Positions 38,496 through 47,318 of a DNA stretch of 64,000 nt are shown here, piece by piece. Source of the DNA: JBBROS01 sp963752225. Its GTDB lineage: Bacteria > Pseudomonadota > Alphaproteobacteria > Acetobacterales > Acetobacteraceae. Numbering within the stretch: the stretch's first letter is position 1; each line of letters begins with the position of its first letter. The stretch covers positions 1-64,000 of the forward strand of contig CAVVXS010000003.1 in the NCBI GenBank assembly GCA_963752225.1, given 5' to 3'. The translations under genes were made by a program, and so were the position numbers. Below the pieces are notes generated by a model. That model saw only the letters and a list, made by a program, of their open reading frames with translations. It was not told the origin of the DNA and made no database searches.

Positions 38496-40032
38496 ATGCT
38501 GGATCTTTCGAAGTTCAAGCTGACATTCGACGACGAATTCAACACGCTTTCGCTCAGCAGCGGTGGCGCCGGGACGTGGCAGCCCGCCTACTCGTGGGCG
38601 CCGAACGGCATGTCCGACCCTAGCATGAGCTCCTGGCTGGTGAACCCGGCCTGGAGCGGAACGGCGGCGGCCGATGCCAACGTCTACTCGAACAGCAACG
38701 GGGTCACCACGATCGCGGTCAAGCCGACCCCGGCCGACGTGGCGCCGCTGGATGTCGGCGGCAAACCCTTCCTGTCCGGCCAGATCACCACCAAGCAGAG
38801 CTTCGCGCAGCTGTACGGCTATTTCGAGGCCAACGTGAAGATGCCGGCGGCGGCCGGCCTGAACTCCGCGTTCTGGCTGTTACCGGCCGATGGTTCGTGG
38901 CCGCCAGAACTGGACGCCGTCGAGGTGCTCGGCAACGATCCGACGACGCTGGTCATGACGGCGCACGACAACGTCGGCGGCCAGGACGTGGCAACCCCGC
39001 GCTGGGCGACCATCCCGGACGCCTCCAAGGCCTTCCACCGCTACGGCGTCGACTGGGAGCCAGACAAGATCACCTGGTATTTCGATGGCGTGCAGATGGC
39101 GCAGCAGGCGACGCCTGCCAGCATGAACAAGCCGATGTATCTGCTGCTGGACATCCTGGCAGGCGTGGCCGGGTCGTGGATCGGTGGGCCGCAACCCGGC
39201 GAGACCGCGCAGATGCAGGTGGATTACGTCCGTGCTTACTCAAGCCTTCCGAACGCCGTCGCGGTGACCCCCCAGGCTGGCTACGTGGCGTATAACGGTG
39301 CGCCGGCTCCCATCTCAGGCGACGTCGCCTGCAGTGGCCGCACCGGCGCCGGCCTCCGGCGCCGCCCCCACGCACAGCTTAACTGTGCGGGTGTCGGAGG
39401 ACGCCTGGCAGGGAGATGCCCAGTCCACCATCGCCGTCGACGCCAAGACGATCGGCGGACTCCGCACCGCGACCGCATCCCACGCGCAGGGCCAGTCGCA
39501 AACCGTTGCGCTGACCGGCACGTGGGCGGCCGCGCCGCACCGGGTCGACATCTCCTTCCTGAACGACGCCTATGGCGGAACCCCGCAAACCGACCGCAAC
39601 CTGTTCATCGATGCCGTCCTGTACGACGGCCAAGCGGTTGGCGGACCGGTGACGCTTAATGACGCGCGCACCGCCAGCTTCATCACGCCGGTCAGCACCG
39701 CGCTGCGTATCGGGTTGTCCGAGGATGCGTGGAACGGCGACGCTCAGTATGGGGTGACGATCGACGGCGCCGCGGTCGGGACGACCAAGACGGTAACCGC
39801 GTCGCATGCCGCCGGCCAGGTGCAATTCGCGACCTTGCAGCCCCAGCTCACGCCGGGCGTGCATGATCTCGCAATCACTTTTCTCAATGACGCGTATGGC
39901 GGAACGTCGCAAACCGACCGCAACCTGTTCGTCAACAGCGTCGAAGTTGCTGGCCATGCCCTGTCCGGAGGCGCCGCCGCGATGTTCAGTGCTGGCACGA
40001 CGCATTTCGCGATCGTGGTGCCGGCTACTTGA
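38496..40032 (+). CDS. GH16 glycanase with two C-terminal CBM60-like modules, frame break near 39320
   Basis: Residues 1-255 are a GH16 beta-jelly roll (TFDDEFNTL, KQSFAQLYGYFEANVKMP, AFWLLPADGSWPPELDAVEVLG with the catalytic E138-x-D-x-x-E143). The GH16 frame ends in a linker near 39320; one base on, the protein continues with two repeats of about 95 residues, each with SEDAWxGDAQ, a TATASHAxGQ-type strand and FLNDAYGGTxQTDRNLF. These are CBM60-like calcium-dependent carbohydrate-binding modules. The start ATG 38496 has AGGAG 5 bases upstream. There is no signal peptide, so export, if any, is probably by a type I or other non-Sec route. A role in cutting a beta-1,3/1,4-linked exopolysaccharide is likely. 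Confidence 0.8.
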
Positions 40033-41584
40033 CCTCGTCCGCCGTCACTGCAACCGGCCCTGCGCGTCGTGGTAGCGCGGCAGGTTGGGCGAGAACATCA
40101 CCGCGTCGTCGTGGCCGTGGCTGGCATATTCGCGATCGGACACCATCGTCAGCACGAAACCGATCACCTTGGCCTTGGCGGTGACGAGCTGCTCCAGCGC
40201 CAGCTCGACCGCCGACAGCGGCGTCGAGCCCCAGCGGGTGACGAGGATGGTGGCGTCGGCCGGGCGCGCCAGCAGCCAGGCGTCGCCCGCCAGCAGCACC
40301 GGCGGCGTGTCGATGATCAGCAGGTCGAACCGCAATTCCAGCTCGCGCAGCGCCACTTCCCAAGCGCCGGTCGCCAGCAGCCGCATCGGGCTGCCCTCCG
40401 CGGTGCCGGCCGGGAGCACCGAAAGGCCCCAGATGCCGTTGTAGATGTCGGCCTCGTCGGCCGAGATCTCGTCGCGCAGCAGGCGCACCAAGTTGCGCTC
40501 GCAGTTCAGCAGGCTCGAGGCCGCCGAAATGCCCCTCGTGCGCAGGTCGGCGTCGATCAGCAGGACGCGCAGCCCGCGGTCCTTGGCGACCTTGGCCAGC
40601 GCGATCGCCGCCCGCGTCTTGCCTTCGCGCGGCAGGGAAGAGGTGACCACGATGCTGGCCGGGGTCATGCCGTCTCGCGGCAGCATCACCCGCGCCAGCA
40701 CCTGCGCCGCAGCCTCGTCGAAGGCGCGCGCCAGGCGCCGGTTGCCGCGCGGCACCCGCGGCAGCATGCCAAGCCGGGTGCGTGGACCGCCCGGCAGGTC
40801 GGCAAGGCTGTGCACGCCGCGCCGGATGGTGTCGCGGACCAGCCCGGCCACCATGCCGACGCCGAGCGACAGCACCAGCGCCGCCGGCAGCAGCACGCGC
40901 CGGTTCGGCGATGACGGGCGCAGCGGCACCACGGCGCTCGACAGGATGCGCGCCCCCGGGGTCTGGTAGGTCAGCTCGGGGTCGGTCTGGCGCGCGCGGG
41001 TCAGGAAGCTGGTGTAGACCTCACGGTCGGCGTTGGCGTCGCGCTCGAGCGCCTGGGCCTTGGCGTTCGCGGTTTCCGACGCCTCGACCCGGGCCACCAG
41101 GTCGGCCAGCGTCGACTCCAGCCGCTGCTCGGTGGCGAGCGCGACCGAGGCCTTCTTGCGCAGGGTCTGGCGGATCCGCTCCCGCTCGAGCGTGATCGAA
41201 CGGGTCAGGTCCGCAACCTGCGCCCGCGATCGACAGCACGCCCGGCATCAGCCCGCCGCCGGTCGCCTGCAGCTCGGCCAGCCGCGCGGTCGCGGTCGCC
41301 AGCTGCTCGCGCAGCCGGGCCAGCAATTGCGGGCCGTTGGGCGAGTTGAGCTGGTCGAGCTCGGCCCCGTAATTGCCGTCCGTCTCCGACAGGATCCGCT
41401 CGGTCTCGAGCCGCGCCTGCCGAGCTTTGGTCAGGTCGATGCTGATCTGGGTGATCTGCTCCTGACTGATGGTGCTGTCCTTGCCGCGCACCAGGCCGTT
41501 GGCGTGGCGGAACTCCTCATACGCCAGAGCGGACCGGCTCGCACGGTCGCGCAGCTCCGACACACGCTGCTCGATCCATTGATG
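40033..41584. repeat. 1.55-kb near-identical direct repeat, copy 2 (3' part of wzc copy 2)
   Basis: Partner of 32516-34067 in the same orientation. One of the few differences changes an amino acid (Ser in copy 1, Leu in copy 2, within the RELE-x-RF segment); the others I compared are silent or lie outside the frame. The left edge lies directly next to the stop codon of the convergent GH16 gene. Confidence 0.95.
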
Positions 41585-42289
41585 CGCCGCGGCGACCGCG
41601 ACCGTCTTCGCGCTGGTCAGCGCGTCGAGGTAGGCCTCGGGAACCGCATTGGCGATGCGCGTTGCGGTTTCGGGGTCACGCGATTGCGCGACGATGCGGA
41701 TCACTCGCGATACGCCGACCGGGTTGACCGACAGCCTCGAGCGCAGGGCGGTCACGGTTTCCGCGACATCGCGCCCCGGCCGGTCCGCCGCGTCGTCGTC
41801 CGTGGTGCGGCCGAGCAGGCGCTCGGCGGCCGGCCGCCAACGTTCCGGCAACTGGGGAATCAGCGCTTCCAACCGCAGCGCGAGCCCGGATGCGGGCTTC
41901 GGAGCGTATTCGGGGTCATGCACCAGGTCGAGCCGGGTCACGACGGAAGACAGCACCTCCTCCGACAGCATCAGCTCGATCTCGTTGGCAAGCGTGTCGG
42001 GCGCGAAGCTCGCGTCGCGCAACGCGTCGTCGCCGCGCACCGCGCTGGGACGGTCGCCCTGGAATATGACGGCGCTGCTCGCCTGGTAGCTCGCGGGCAG
42101 CGCCATCACGGCGGCTCCGGCGCCCAGCATCAGCAACCCCGAGACGGCAGCGATCATCAGCTTGCGCCGCCGCAGGCCGCCCCACAGGTCGAACCCTCGA
42201 GCAGGCTTCGCCGCCGCCGATGCGCCGGCGCCGGCCCCGAACGGGTCCGCGGCGCCGTGCCCGAGCTCCCCTCTCACTAACGAGTTCAT
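40045..42289 (-). CDS. wzc: Wzc-like polysaccharide co-polymerase / BY-kinase, copy 2 (frame break near 41232)
   Basis: Same architecture as copy 1: short cytoplasmic N-terminus, TM1 at about 44-64 (RRKLMIAAVSGLLMLGAGAAVMAL), Wzz domain (SAVIFQGDRPSAV), coiled coil, TM2 and BY-kinase with the same Walker motifs. The N-terminal 220 residues differ clearly from copy 1, while everything from HQWIEQ onward is almost identical, including the +1 frame break at CTGTCGATCGCGG. Joined length is about 747 residues. It lies 100 bases downstream of the intact wecG-type gene and its stop is 12 bases from the end of the convergent GH16. Only two tyrosines are present in the tail. Confidence 0.85.
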
Positions 42290-42391
42290 GGGGCCAAGCA
42301 GCTCCTCGGTCGGTGGTCGTTGTCGGAGGCAGCCGCCGACGCGCTCGGCCGGTCGGCCGGTCGGGGTCGGAGCAGTTGCCGCGGCACGGCG

Positions 42392-43339
42392 CTACCTCCG
42401 CGCCATGGTGGCGCAAAGGGTCGCGGCGAACCGGCTATAATCGAGCAGGTAGCGGCGCCACAGCCGACCCGGCTCGCTGACGAGTCGGTAGGCCCAGCGC
42501 AGGTTCGTTCGGTCGACCCAGCGCGGATAGTAGTTCACCCGCTCCTGCAGCTGGTCGAGGAAGCCGCCGCAGGTGAAGCCGAGGCCGCGCCAGCCAAGCG
42601 CCCGGGCTCGCAACAGGAACGCCTCCTGCGCCGCCCCGCCCATGCCGCAGATCAGGATGCGGGGCGCCAGCGCCACCACGTCGCGCGCAGTGACCGCCAC
42701 GTCGCCGTAGCCGTCGAACGCACCGGTCACCAGCAGCCCGGGAAAATGCGCCAGCAAGCGGTCGCGCGCCCGGGCCGCGACGCCGGGCGCACCGCCGACC
42801 AGGGCCACGCTCAACCCAAACCGGCGCGCATGCTCGAACACGGTCGGCGCCAGCGACGTCATGTCGAAGCTGACGCGCTGGGCCGGCAACCCGTGCAGCA
42901 GCCGCACGGCCAGGCACATGCCGATGCCGTCCGGCAGCACCAAGTCGAAGACGTGCAGGTCGCGGTAGAACGCGGCCGACCGGCGCGCCAGCAGCGTCGT
43001 GCCGGGATTGGCGAACGTCACCAGCGCCTCGCCATTCCCGACCCGCAGCAGGAGGTCCAGCACCGCGTCCGGCGCCGGCGCGCCCGGCGCCAGGATGGCA
43101 TGGACCGGAACCCCGACCGACTCCGTCAGCACGAGGCCTATGCGGTCCCGGCCCAAGCGCGGCGTCGCCTGCTCGAACGAGGACGCCGCGCCAGCCCGCG
43201 GCATGCCCGAGACGCCGCCCTCCCGCTCGGGCAGGGCAGCAAATCCGTGTTGCTCGTCCGTGTCGCCGACCGTCTGGCTACTCAGGGCGGCACTATTCGT
43301 CGTCGCCATACTATCGCCCACAAACGCTGCGAGAGACAC
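42392..43339 (-). CDS. WecG/TagA/CpsF family glycosyltransferase
   Basis: About 315 residues. The WecG/TagA core is clear: VGVPVHAILAPGAP, EALVTFANPGTTLLARRS, LVLPDGIGMCLAVRLLHG, VALVGGAPGVAARARDRL, ILICGMGGAAQEAFLLRARALGW, FTCGGFLDQL and the C-terminal NLRWAYRLVSEPGRLWRRYL. The family transfers N-acetylmannosamine(-uronate) or glucose-like sugars to lipid-linked intermediates. The first 40-50 residues are not conserved, and ATG 43309 is an alternative start. It precedes wzc copy 2 in the same operon; a remnant of a sister gene precedes wzc copy 1. Confidence 0.88.
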   Translation of the reverse strand: MSLAAFVGDSMATTNSAALSSQTVGDTDEQHGFAALPEREGGVSGMPRAGAASSFEQATPRLGRDRIGLVLTESVGVPVHAILAPGAPAPDAVLDLLLRVGNGEALVTFANPGTTLLARRSAAFYRDLHVFDLVLPDGIGMCLAVRLLHGLPAQRVSFDMTSLAPTVFEHARRFGLSVALVGGAPGVAARARDRLLAHFPGLLVTGAFDGYGDVAVTARDVVALAPRILICGMGGAAQEAFLLRARALGWRGLGFTCGGFLDQLQERVNYYPRWVDRTNLRWAYRLVSEPGRLWRRYLLDYSRFAATLCATMARR

Positions 43340-43399
43340 GTATCAGCGACGGTCAAACTCGGCATGGACCATAGTATCAGGGGACGGGCATCAATCGAA

Positions 43400-43417
43400 C
43401 TGGATCAAATGATCCAG
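43400..43417. promoter_or_regulatory. Perfect 8-bp inverted repeat upstream of wecG, possible operator
   Basis: CTGGATCA-AA-TGATCCAG, a perfect palindromic site about 60 bases upstream of the wecG start codon in the 150-base gap between wecG and the TVP38 gene. Size and placement match a dimeric regulator site for the wecG-wzc2 operon. A GATC-rich palindrome (GATCTAGATC) also occurs upstream of the duplicated module at 35200-35209. Confidence 0.45.
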
Positions 43418-43489
43418 GAATGCGCCGCCTGTCCAACAGCGGCCCGATGTCGTTACTGCACGACGTTTCGGGCCGCCGACGGTTTCATC

Positions 43490-44215
43490 TTACGGACGAT
43501 ACAACCGCCGGTCCGTGACGGCGACCTGCTCCAGCAGGGCTCGGCGCGCCTTGCGTCCGATCACGGCGGCAACGGCCAGGGTGGCCAGCAGGCCGGCGCC
43601 AAGCAGCGCCCAGCGCAGCGGCCCGGCGTCCTGGCCGGCGGTACGGCCGAGCATGCCCAAATAAACGTAGAGCGCCGCGCCCGGCGTGATACCGGCCGCG
43701 GTCGCCGCCGTGTAGGGCCAGAACCCGACCCGGGTGACGCCAAAGAAGTAGTTCTGCAGGTTGAACGGCACCAACGGGCTGAGCCGTAGCAAGCCGACCA
43801 CGCGCCAGCCTTCGTCAGCCACCGCCCGATCGACCGCCGACAGGACCGGGCGCCGCTCGATCAGGCCGCGCACCCGGGCGCGCAGCAGGTGGCGCGACAC
43901 CAGGAACGCCAGCGACGCGCCGGTCGTGGCGCCCACCAGCACCACCGGCAAGCCGACCAGGCCGAACGCCAGCCCGGCGCCGATCGACAACGGCCCGCCC
44001 GGCGCCAGCACGACCAGGGCCAAGGCATAGGCAGCCGTGTAAGCCACCGGACCCCAGGCTCCAAGCCTTCCGACGGCAGCGACAAAGGCCTGGACCCAGG
44101 ATTGCAGCGGCAGCAGCACCCAAGCGGCAACCAGCCCCGCAAGGACGGCGCCGGCGAGCACCGCGGGCCACGGCAGCCCCGCCCGCGGCCGCCGGCCCGG
44201 CGCCGGGGCGTCCAT
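43490..44215 (-). CDS. TVP38/TMEM64 (DedA-superfamily) membrane protein
   Basis: A 241-residue protein with about six hydrophobic segments and the VTT/SNARE-associated signature: APGGPLSIGAGLAFGLVGLPVVLVGATTGASLAFLVSRHLLR, then LLRLSPLVPFNLQNYFFGVTRVGFWPYTAATAAGITPG. Members act in membrane lipid (undecaprenyl phosphate or phospholipid) translocation or homeostasis. It lies 12 bases downstream of the radical SAM gene on the same strand, so the two are probably cotranscribed. The start is ATG 44215. Confidence 0.88.
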   Translation of the reverse strand: MDAPAPGRRPRAGLPWPAVLAGAVLAGLVAAWVLLPLQSWVQAFVAAVGRLGAWGPVAYTAAYALALVVLAPGGPLSIGAGLAFGLVGLPVVLVGATTGASLAFLVSRHLLRARVRGLIERRPVLSAVDRAVADEGWRVVGLLRLSPLVPFNLQNYFFGVTRVGFWPYTAATAAGITPGAALYVYLGMLGRTAGQDAGPLRWALLGAGLLATLAVAAVIGRKARRALLEQVAVTDRRLYRP

Positions 44216-44227
44216 CTCAGTGCTCCG

Positions 44228-45172
44228 TCAGCGGCTGCAGGCGGCGCCGCCCAGCACGCAGAAGCGCGCGCAATGCGGGTGGTTGAGCGCGACCGGGCGC
44301 GCCGCCTCGGCCAGCGTGGCGCCCAGCTCGAATTCGGCCGCGTAAGGGAGCAGCGTGCAGGCGACCACGCTCGCCCGGTCGGACTCGCGCCGGCGCACCA
44401 CCATGCGCGACGTCGCGCACATCACGCTGTCGGGCGACTTGCCCAGGATGCCCCAGCAGGCGCCGGTGATCTCCGGCACGTCGGCCGAGGCGTCCATTTC
44501 CGGGAACAGCACCAGCGCCGCCGGGTCGTGCGAATCGATGGCGACGCCGAGTTCCGCGAACAGCCGGGCGTAGCCGGCGCGCATCGCGGGTTCCGGTTCG
44601 CCCGCGAAGCTGCGGCCGGCGACGTCGGTCGCGATGCCCTGTTCGGCGAGCCAGCATAGGCCCTCGATGGCCGGCGCCCAGCTGCGCGGACCGCGCTCGG
44701 CCTCGTGCAGGGAGGCGGTGTAGTGGTCGAGCGAGACCCGCAGCCGCAGCCGCGCCCCGAACCGGCGATGCAGGGCGGCGAGCGGCTCGGCCAGCTTCAT
44801 CATCGGCCGCATGGCGTTCGTCAGCACCAGCGCCGTGTAGCCGCGACCGAGCGCGTCCTCCAGCATCGCCGCCATGTCGGGGTTCATGAACGGTTCGCCG
44901 CCGGTGAAGCCGACCGTATGCAGCGCCGGGCAGTCGCGCCCGGCCTCGTCGAGGAACCGCGCCGCCTCGGCCGCCGTCAAATAGGCCAGACGATCGTTGC
45001 GCGGCGAGCTTTCAATGTAGCAGGTGGCGCAGGTGAGGTTGCACAGCGTGCCGGTGTTGAACCACAGCGTCTCGAGCCCGCACGGGGCCACCACGGCACG
45101 GTCTTGTCCGGCAGCGGTGACGTGGGGGTCGCGAAACTTTTGCGGGTCGAGCGTCGAACGGCGGTCCAGCAT
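44228..45172 (-). CDS. Radical SAM protein with extra C-terminal cysteines
   Basis: A 314-residue protein with the SAM-binding [4Fe-4S] motif C44-x3-C48-x2-C51 (LCNLTCATC) and GGEP at 91-94. The barrel continues with VSLDHYTASLHEAERG. The C-terminal part has further cysteines (GACWG, MCATS, VACTLL, HPHCARFCVLGGAACSR), which suggest an auxiliary SPASM/twitch-like cluster. Substrate unknown. The start was set to ATG 45172 because the conserved sequence begins after it, although the ribosome site is weak. It is divergent from the TIGR04283-type glycosyltransferase gene and upstream of the TVP38 gene. A function in modifying a peptide or sugar is only conjecture. Confidence 0.8.
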   Translation of the reverse strand: MLDRRSTLDPQKFRDPHVTAAGQDRAVVAPCGLETLWFNTGTLCNLTCATCYIESSPRNDRLAYLTAAEAARFLDEAGRDCPALHTVGFTGGEPFMNPDMAAMLEDALGRGYTALVLTNAMRPMMKLAEPLAALHRRFGARLRLRVSLDHYTASLHEAERGPRSWAPAIEGLCWLAEQGIATDVAGRSFAGEPEPAMRAGYARLFAELGVAIDSHDPAALVLFPEMDASADVPEITGACWGILGKSPDSVMCATSRMVVRRRESDRASVVACTLLPYAAEFELGATLAEAARPVALNHPHCARFCVLGGAACSR

Positions 45173-45271
45173 GGAGCAGCTTTCGCAGTCGGGGAAGGTT
45201 GGGATTACGTCGTCGGAAGGCAAACGCGAAGGCTTTCTATCTGGCTGCGGGAGGCTGAACTGCCAGCGTCG

Positions 45272-45919
45272 TTGTCGATCGTCATCCCCACCTTGAATGC
45301 GGCGCGGTTCCTGCCAGCCACCCTGGCCGCGCTCGGCGACGGGCACGAGATCATCGTCGCCGACAGCGGCAGCACCGACGGGACCCAGGACCTGGCGGCC
45401 GGCGCCCGCGTGCTGTCCGGGCCGCCCGGCCGTGGTGCGCAGATCGCCGCCGGGGTCGCGGCGGCCGGGGGATCCTGGGTGCTTCTGTTGCACGCGGACA
45501 CCAGGCTGTCGCCCGGATGGGAGGCGGCGGCGGCCGACCACTGCCGCACCCGGCCGGACCAAGCCGGCTATTTCCGGTTCCGGCTCGACAGCGGGGATCC
45601 CCGTGCGCGCCGGCTGGAACGGGCCGTCGCTTGGCGCTGCCGGGTGCTGGCGCTGCCCTATGGCGATCAGGGGCTGCTGATCTCGAAGGCGCTGCTGGAA
45701 GCGGTCGGCGGGGTGCGGCCGCTGCCGCTGATGGAGGACGTCGACCTGGTGCACCGGCTCGGCCGGCGCCGCCTGCGGCTGCTCGACGCCGACGCCATCA
45801 CCTCGCCCGCGCGATGGGAGCGGGACGGCTGGTATCGCCGCTCCGGCCGCAACATCACCTTGCTCGGCCTATGGTATGCGGGCTTGTCGCCGGCGCGCAT
45901 CGCCAAGCTGTATTCCTGA
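45272..45919 (+). CDS. TIGR04283-type family 2 glycosyltransferase
   Basis: About 215 residues of a short GT2 enzyme: SIVIPTLNAARFLPATLAAL, IIVADSGSTDGTQDLA, the family-specific GRGAQIAAGVAAAGGSWVLLLHADTRL, a YFRFRLDSGDPRARRLE segment, PYGDQGLLISKALLEAVGG and LMEDVDLVHRL. TIGR04283 members are called arsenosugar-biosynthesis-type by similarity only; no ars genes are near. The start is uncertain: TTG 45272 gives the normal N-terminus, while CTG 45260 has GGGAGG 5 bases upstream. It is followed 30 bases later by a lipoprotein gene on the same strand. Confidence 0.8.
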   Translation: MSIVIPTLNAARFLPATLAALGDGHEIIVADSGSTDGTQDLAAGARVLSGPPGRGAQIAAGVAAAGGSWVLLLHADTRLSPGWEAAAADHCRTRPDQAGYFRFRLDSGDPRARRLERAVAWRCRVLALPYGDQGLLISKALLEAVGGVRPLPLMEDVDLVHRLGRRRLRLLDADAITSPARWERDGWYRRSGRNITLLGLWYAGLSPARIAKLYS

Positions 45920-45948
45920 GCCCTGACCCGCGACGAGGACCGCCGCCG

Positions 45949-46425
45949 ATGAGACCCGTCACCATACTGATGTCGTTGTTCCTCGCCGGCTGCGGCTCCG
46001 GCGTGGACGGCATCCCCGTGCCGCCGCCGATGGACATGGCGGCGATCGTCCGTCCGTCCACGCCCAACACGGCGCTGGCGGCCCCGGCCGAGTTCACGCC
46101 GGCGCCGGATATCGTGACCGCACCCTTCGACGTCCCGGCGGAGCAACTCTACCGGGATGCCGTCGCGGTCGCGCTGGCCAATCCGCGGACCTTCCCTCTG
46201 ATCCGCTACGACAACCGGCTGCAGGCGCATTTCGTGGCCCGCAGCGCCGTGTTCGGGTTCCCCGACCTCGTCACGCTGCAGGTCACCGAAGCCGGTCCGG
46301 GCCGGTCGAGCCTAGTGCTGTGGTCGCGCAGTGTGCACGGCCACTCCGACCTCGGCGTGAACCGCAAGCGCGTGGCAAGCTGGCTCGCCGCCCTGCGCGC
46401 CAAGCTCGGCCAAGGCACGCTTTAA
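45949..46425 (+). CDS. DUF1499 family lipoprotein
   Basis: A 158-residue protein with a short signal sequence ending in a lipobox (SLFLAGC), so the Cys should be lipidated and the protein held in the envelope. The DUF1499 pattern is visible as YDNRLQAHFVARSAVFGFPDLVTLQV, LWSRSVHGHSDLGVNRKRVASWLAALRAKLG. No enzymatic function is known for this family. ATG 45949 follows GAGGA by 10 bases. It probably shares the transcript of the upstream glycosyltransferase. Confidence 0.8.
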   Translation: MRPVTILMSLFLAGCGSGVDGIPVPPPMDMAAIVRPSTPNTALAAPAEFTPAPDIVTAPFDVPAEQLYRDAVAVALANPRTFPLIRYDNRLQAHFVARSAVFGFPDLVTLQVTEAGPGRSSLVLWSRSVHGHSDLGVNRKRVASWLAALRAKLGQGTL

Positions 46426-46428
46426 CCA

Positions 46429-47208
46429 CTACATCAGGGTGTCGATCACCCCGCCATCGACCCGCAACGCGGCCCCGGTGGTCGCGGAGGCGAGCGGCGA
46501 GGCGACATAGACTACCATGTTGGCCACCTCCTCGACCGTCGCCGCGCGCCGGATGATGGAGCTCGGCCGGTGCTGCCGGACGAACGCCGCCGCGGCCTCC
46601 TCGATCGGCTGCCCCGACTGCGCCGCGGCGTCCTTCAGCATCGCCGCGACACCCTCTGACAGCGTGGGGCCCGGCAGCACCGAGTTCACCGTGACGCCGG
46701 TTCCGGCCATGCGCTTGGCGAGGCCCCGGGCGAGCGCCACGTCGGCAGTCTTGCTCACGCCATAGTGGATCATCTCGACCGGGATGTTGAACGCCGATTC
46801 CGAGCCCAGGGTGATGAACCGTCCCCAACCGGCGCGCTCCATGCCGGGCAAATAGAGGCGGGCGAGGCGGACGGCGGACATCACGTTGACCTGCCAATGC
46901 CGCTCCCAGGTGGCGTCGTCGGCGTCGAAGAAGTCGGCCGGCTCGAACACGCCGAGGTTGTTGACCACGATGTCGGCGGCCGGCACCGCCGCGGCCAGCG
47001 CCGCGCAGCCGGCCGCGTCGCCCAGATCCGCGGCGACGCCGCGCGCGGAGCCGCCCAGCCGCGCCACCGCCGCGTCCACCTTCGCTTGAGTGCGGCCGTT
47101 GACCACCACCGCAGCGCCGGCTCGGGCCAGGCCTTGCGTCACGGCGAAGCCGATGCCCTCGGTCGAGCCGGTCACGATGGCGGTCTTGCCGGAGAGATCG
47201 ATGTTCAT
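46429..47208 (-). CDS. Short-chain dehydrogenase/reductase
   Basis: A 259-residue classical SDR with the cofactor motif TGSTEGIG at 13-20, NNLG, the catalytic Ser-Tyr-Lys in TLGSESAFNIPVEMIHYGVSK and a C-terminal RVDGGVIDTLM. Residue Arg39 in VVVNGRTQ suggests NADP preference (inference). Substrate unknown. It is divergent from the isocitrate lyase/PEP mutase family gene (110 bases between start codons), so the two might share regulation. The stop abuts the DUF1499 gene, only 3 bases away tail-to-tail. Confidence 0.88.
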   Translation of the reverse strand: MNIDLSGKTAIVTGSTEGIGFAVTQGLARAGAAVVVNGRTQAKVDAAVARLGGSARGVAADLGDAAGCAALAAAVPAADIVVNNLGVFEPADFFDADDATWERHWQVNVMSAVRLARLYLPGMERAGWGRFITLGSESAFNIPVEMIHYGVSKTADVALARGLAKRMAGTGVTVNSVLPGPTLSEGVAAMLKDAAAQSGQPIEEAAAAFVRQHRPSSIIRRAATVEEVANMVVYVASPLASATTGAALRVDGGVIDTLM

Positions 47209-47318
47209 GCGTGCTTTCCTCGATCGGTCGCAACGGGCGCAGGCAGCCCGACCCGGCGTCTCTTTGCAAGCCCGCCCCGACGCGCGATGGTCAGGCGAGA
47301 CAGCAAGGGAACACCACG

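Noticed and set aside
44228..45919. Arsenosugar biosynthesis
   Set aside because: The TIGR04283 name alone suggests it. No arsM, arsS-type radical SAM motif or ars gene is visible, so arsenic involvement is not claimed.
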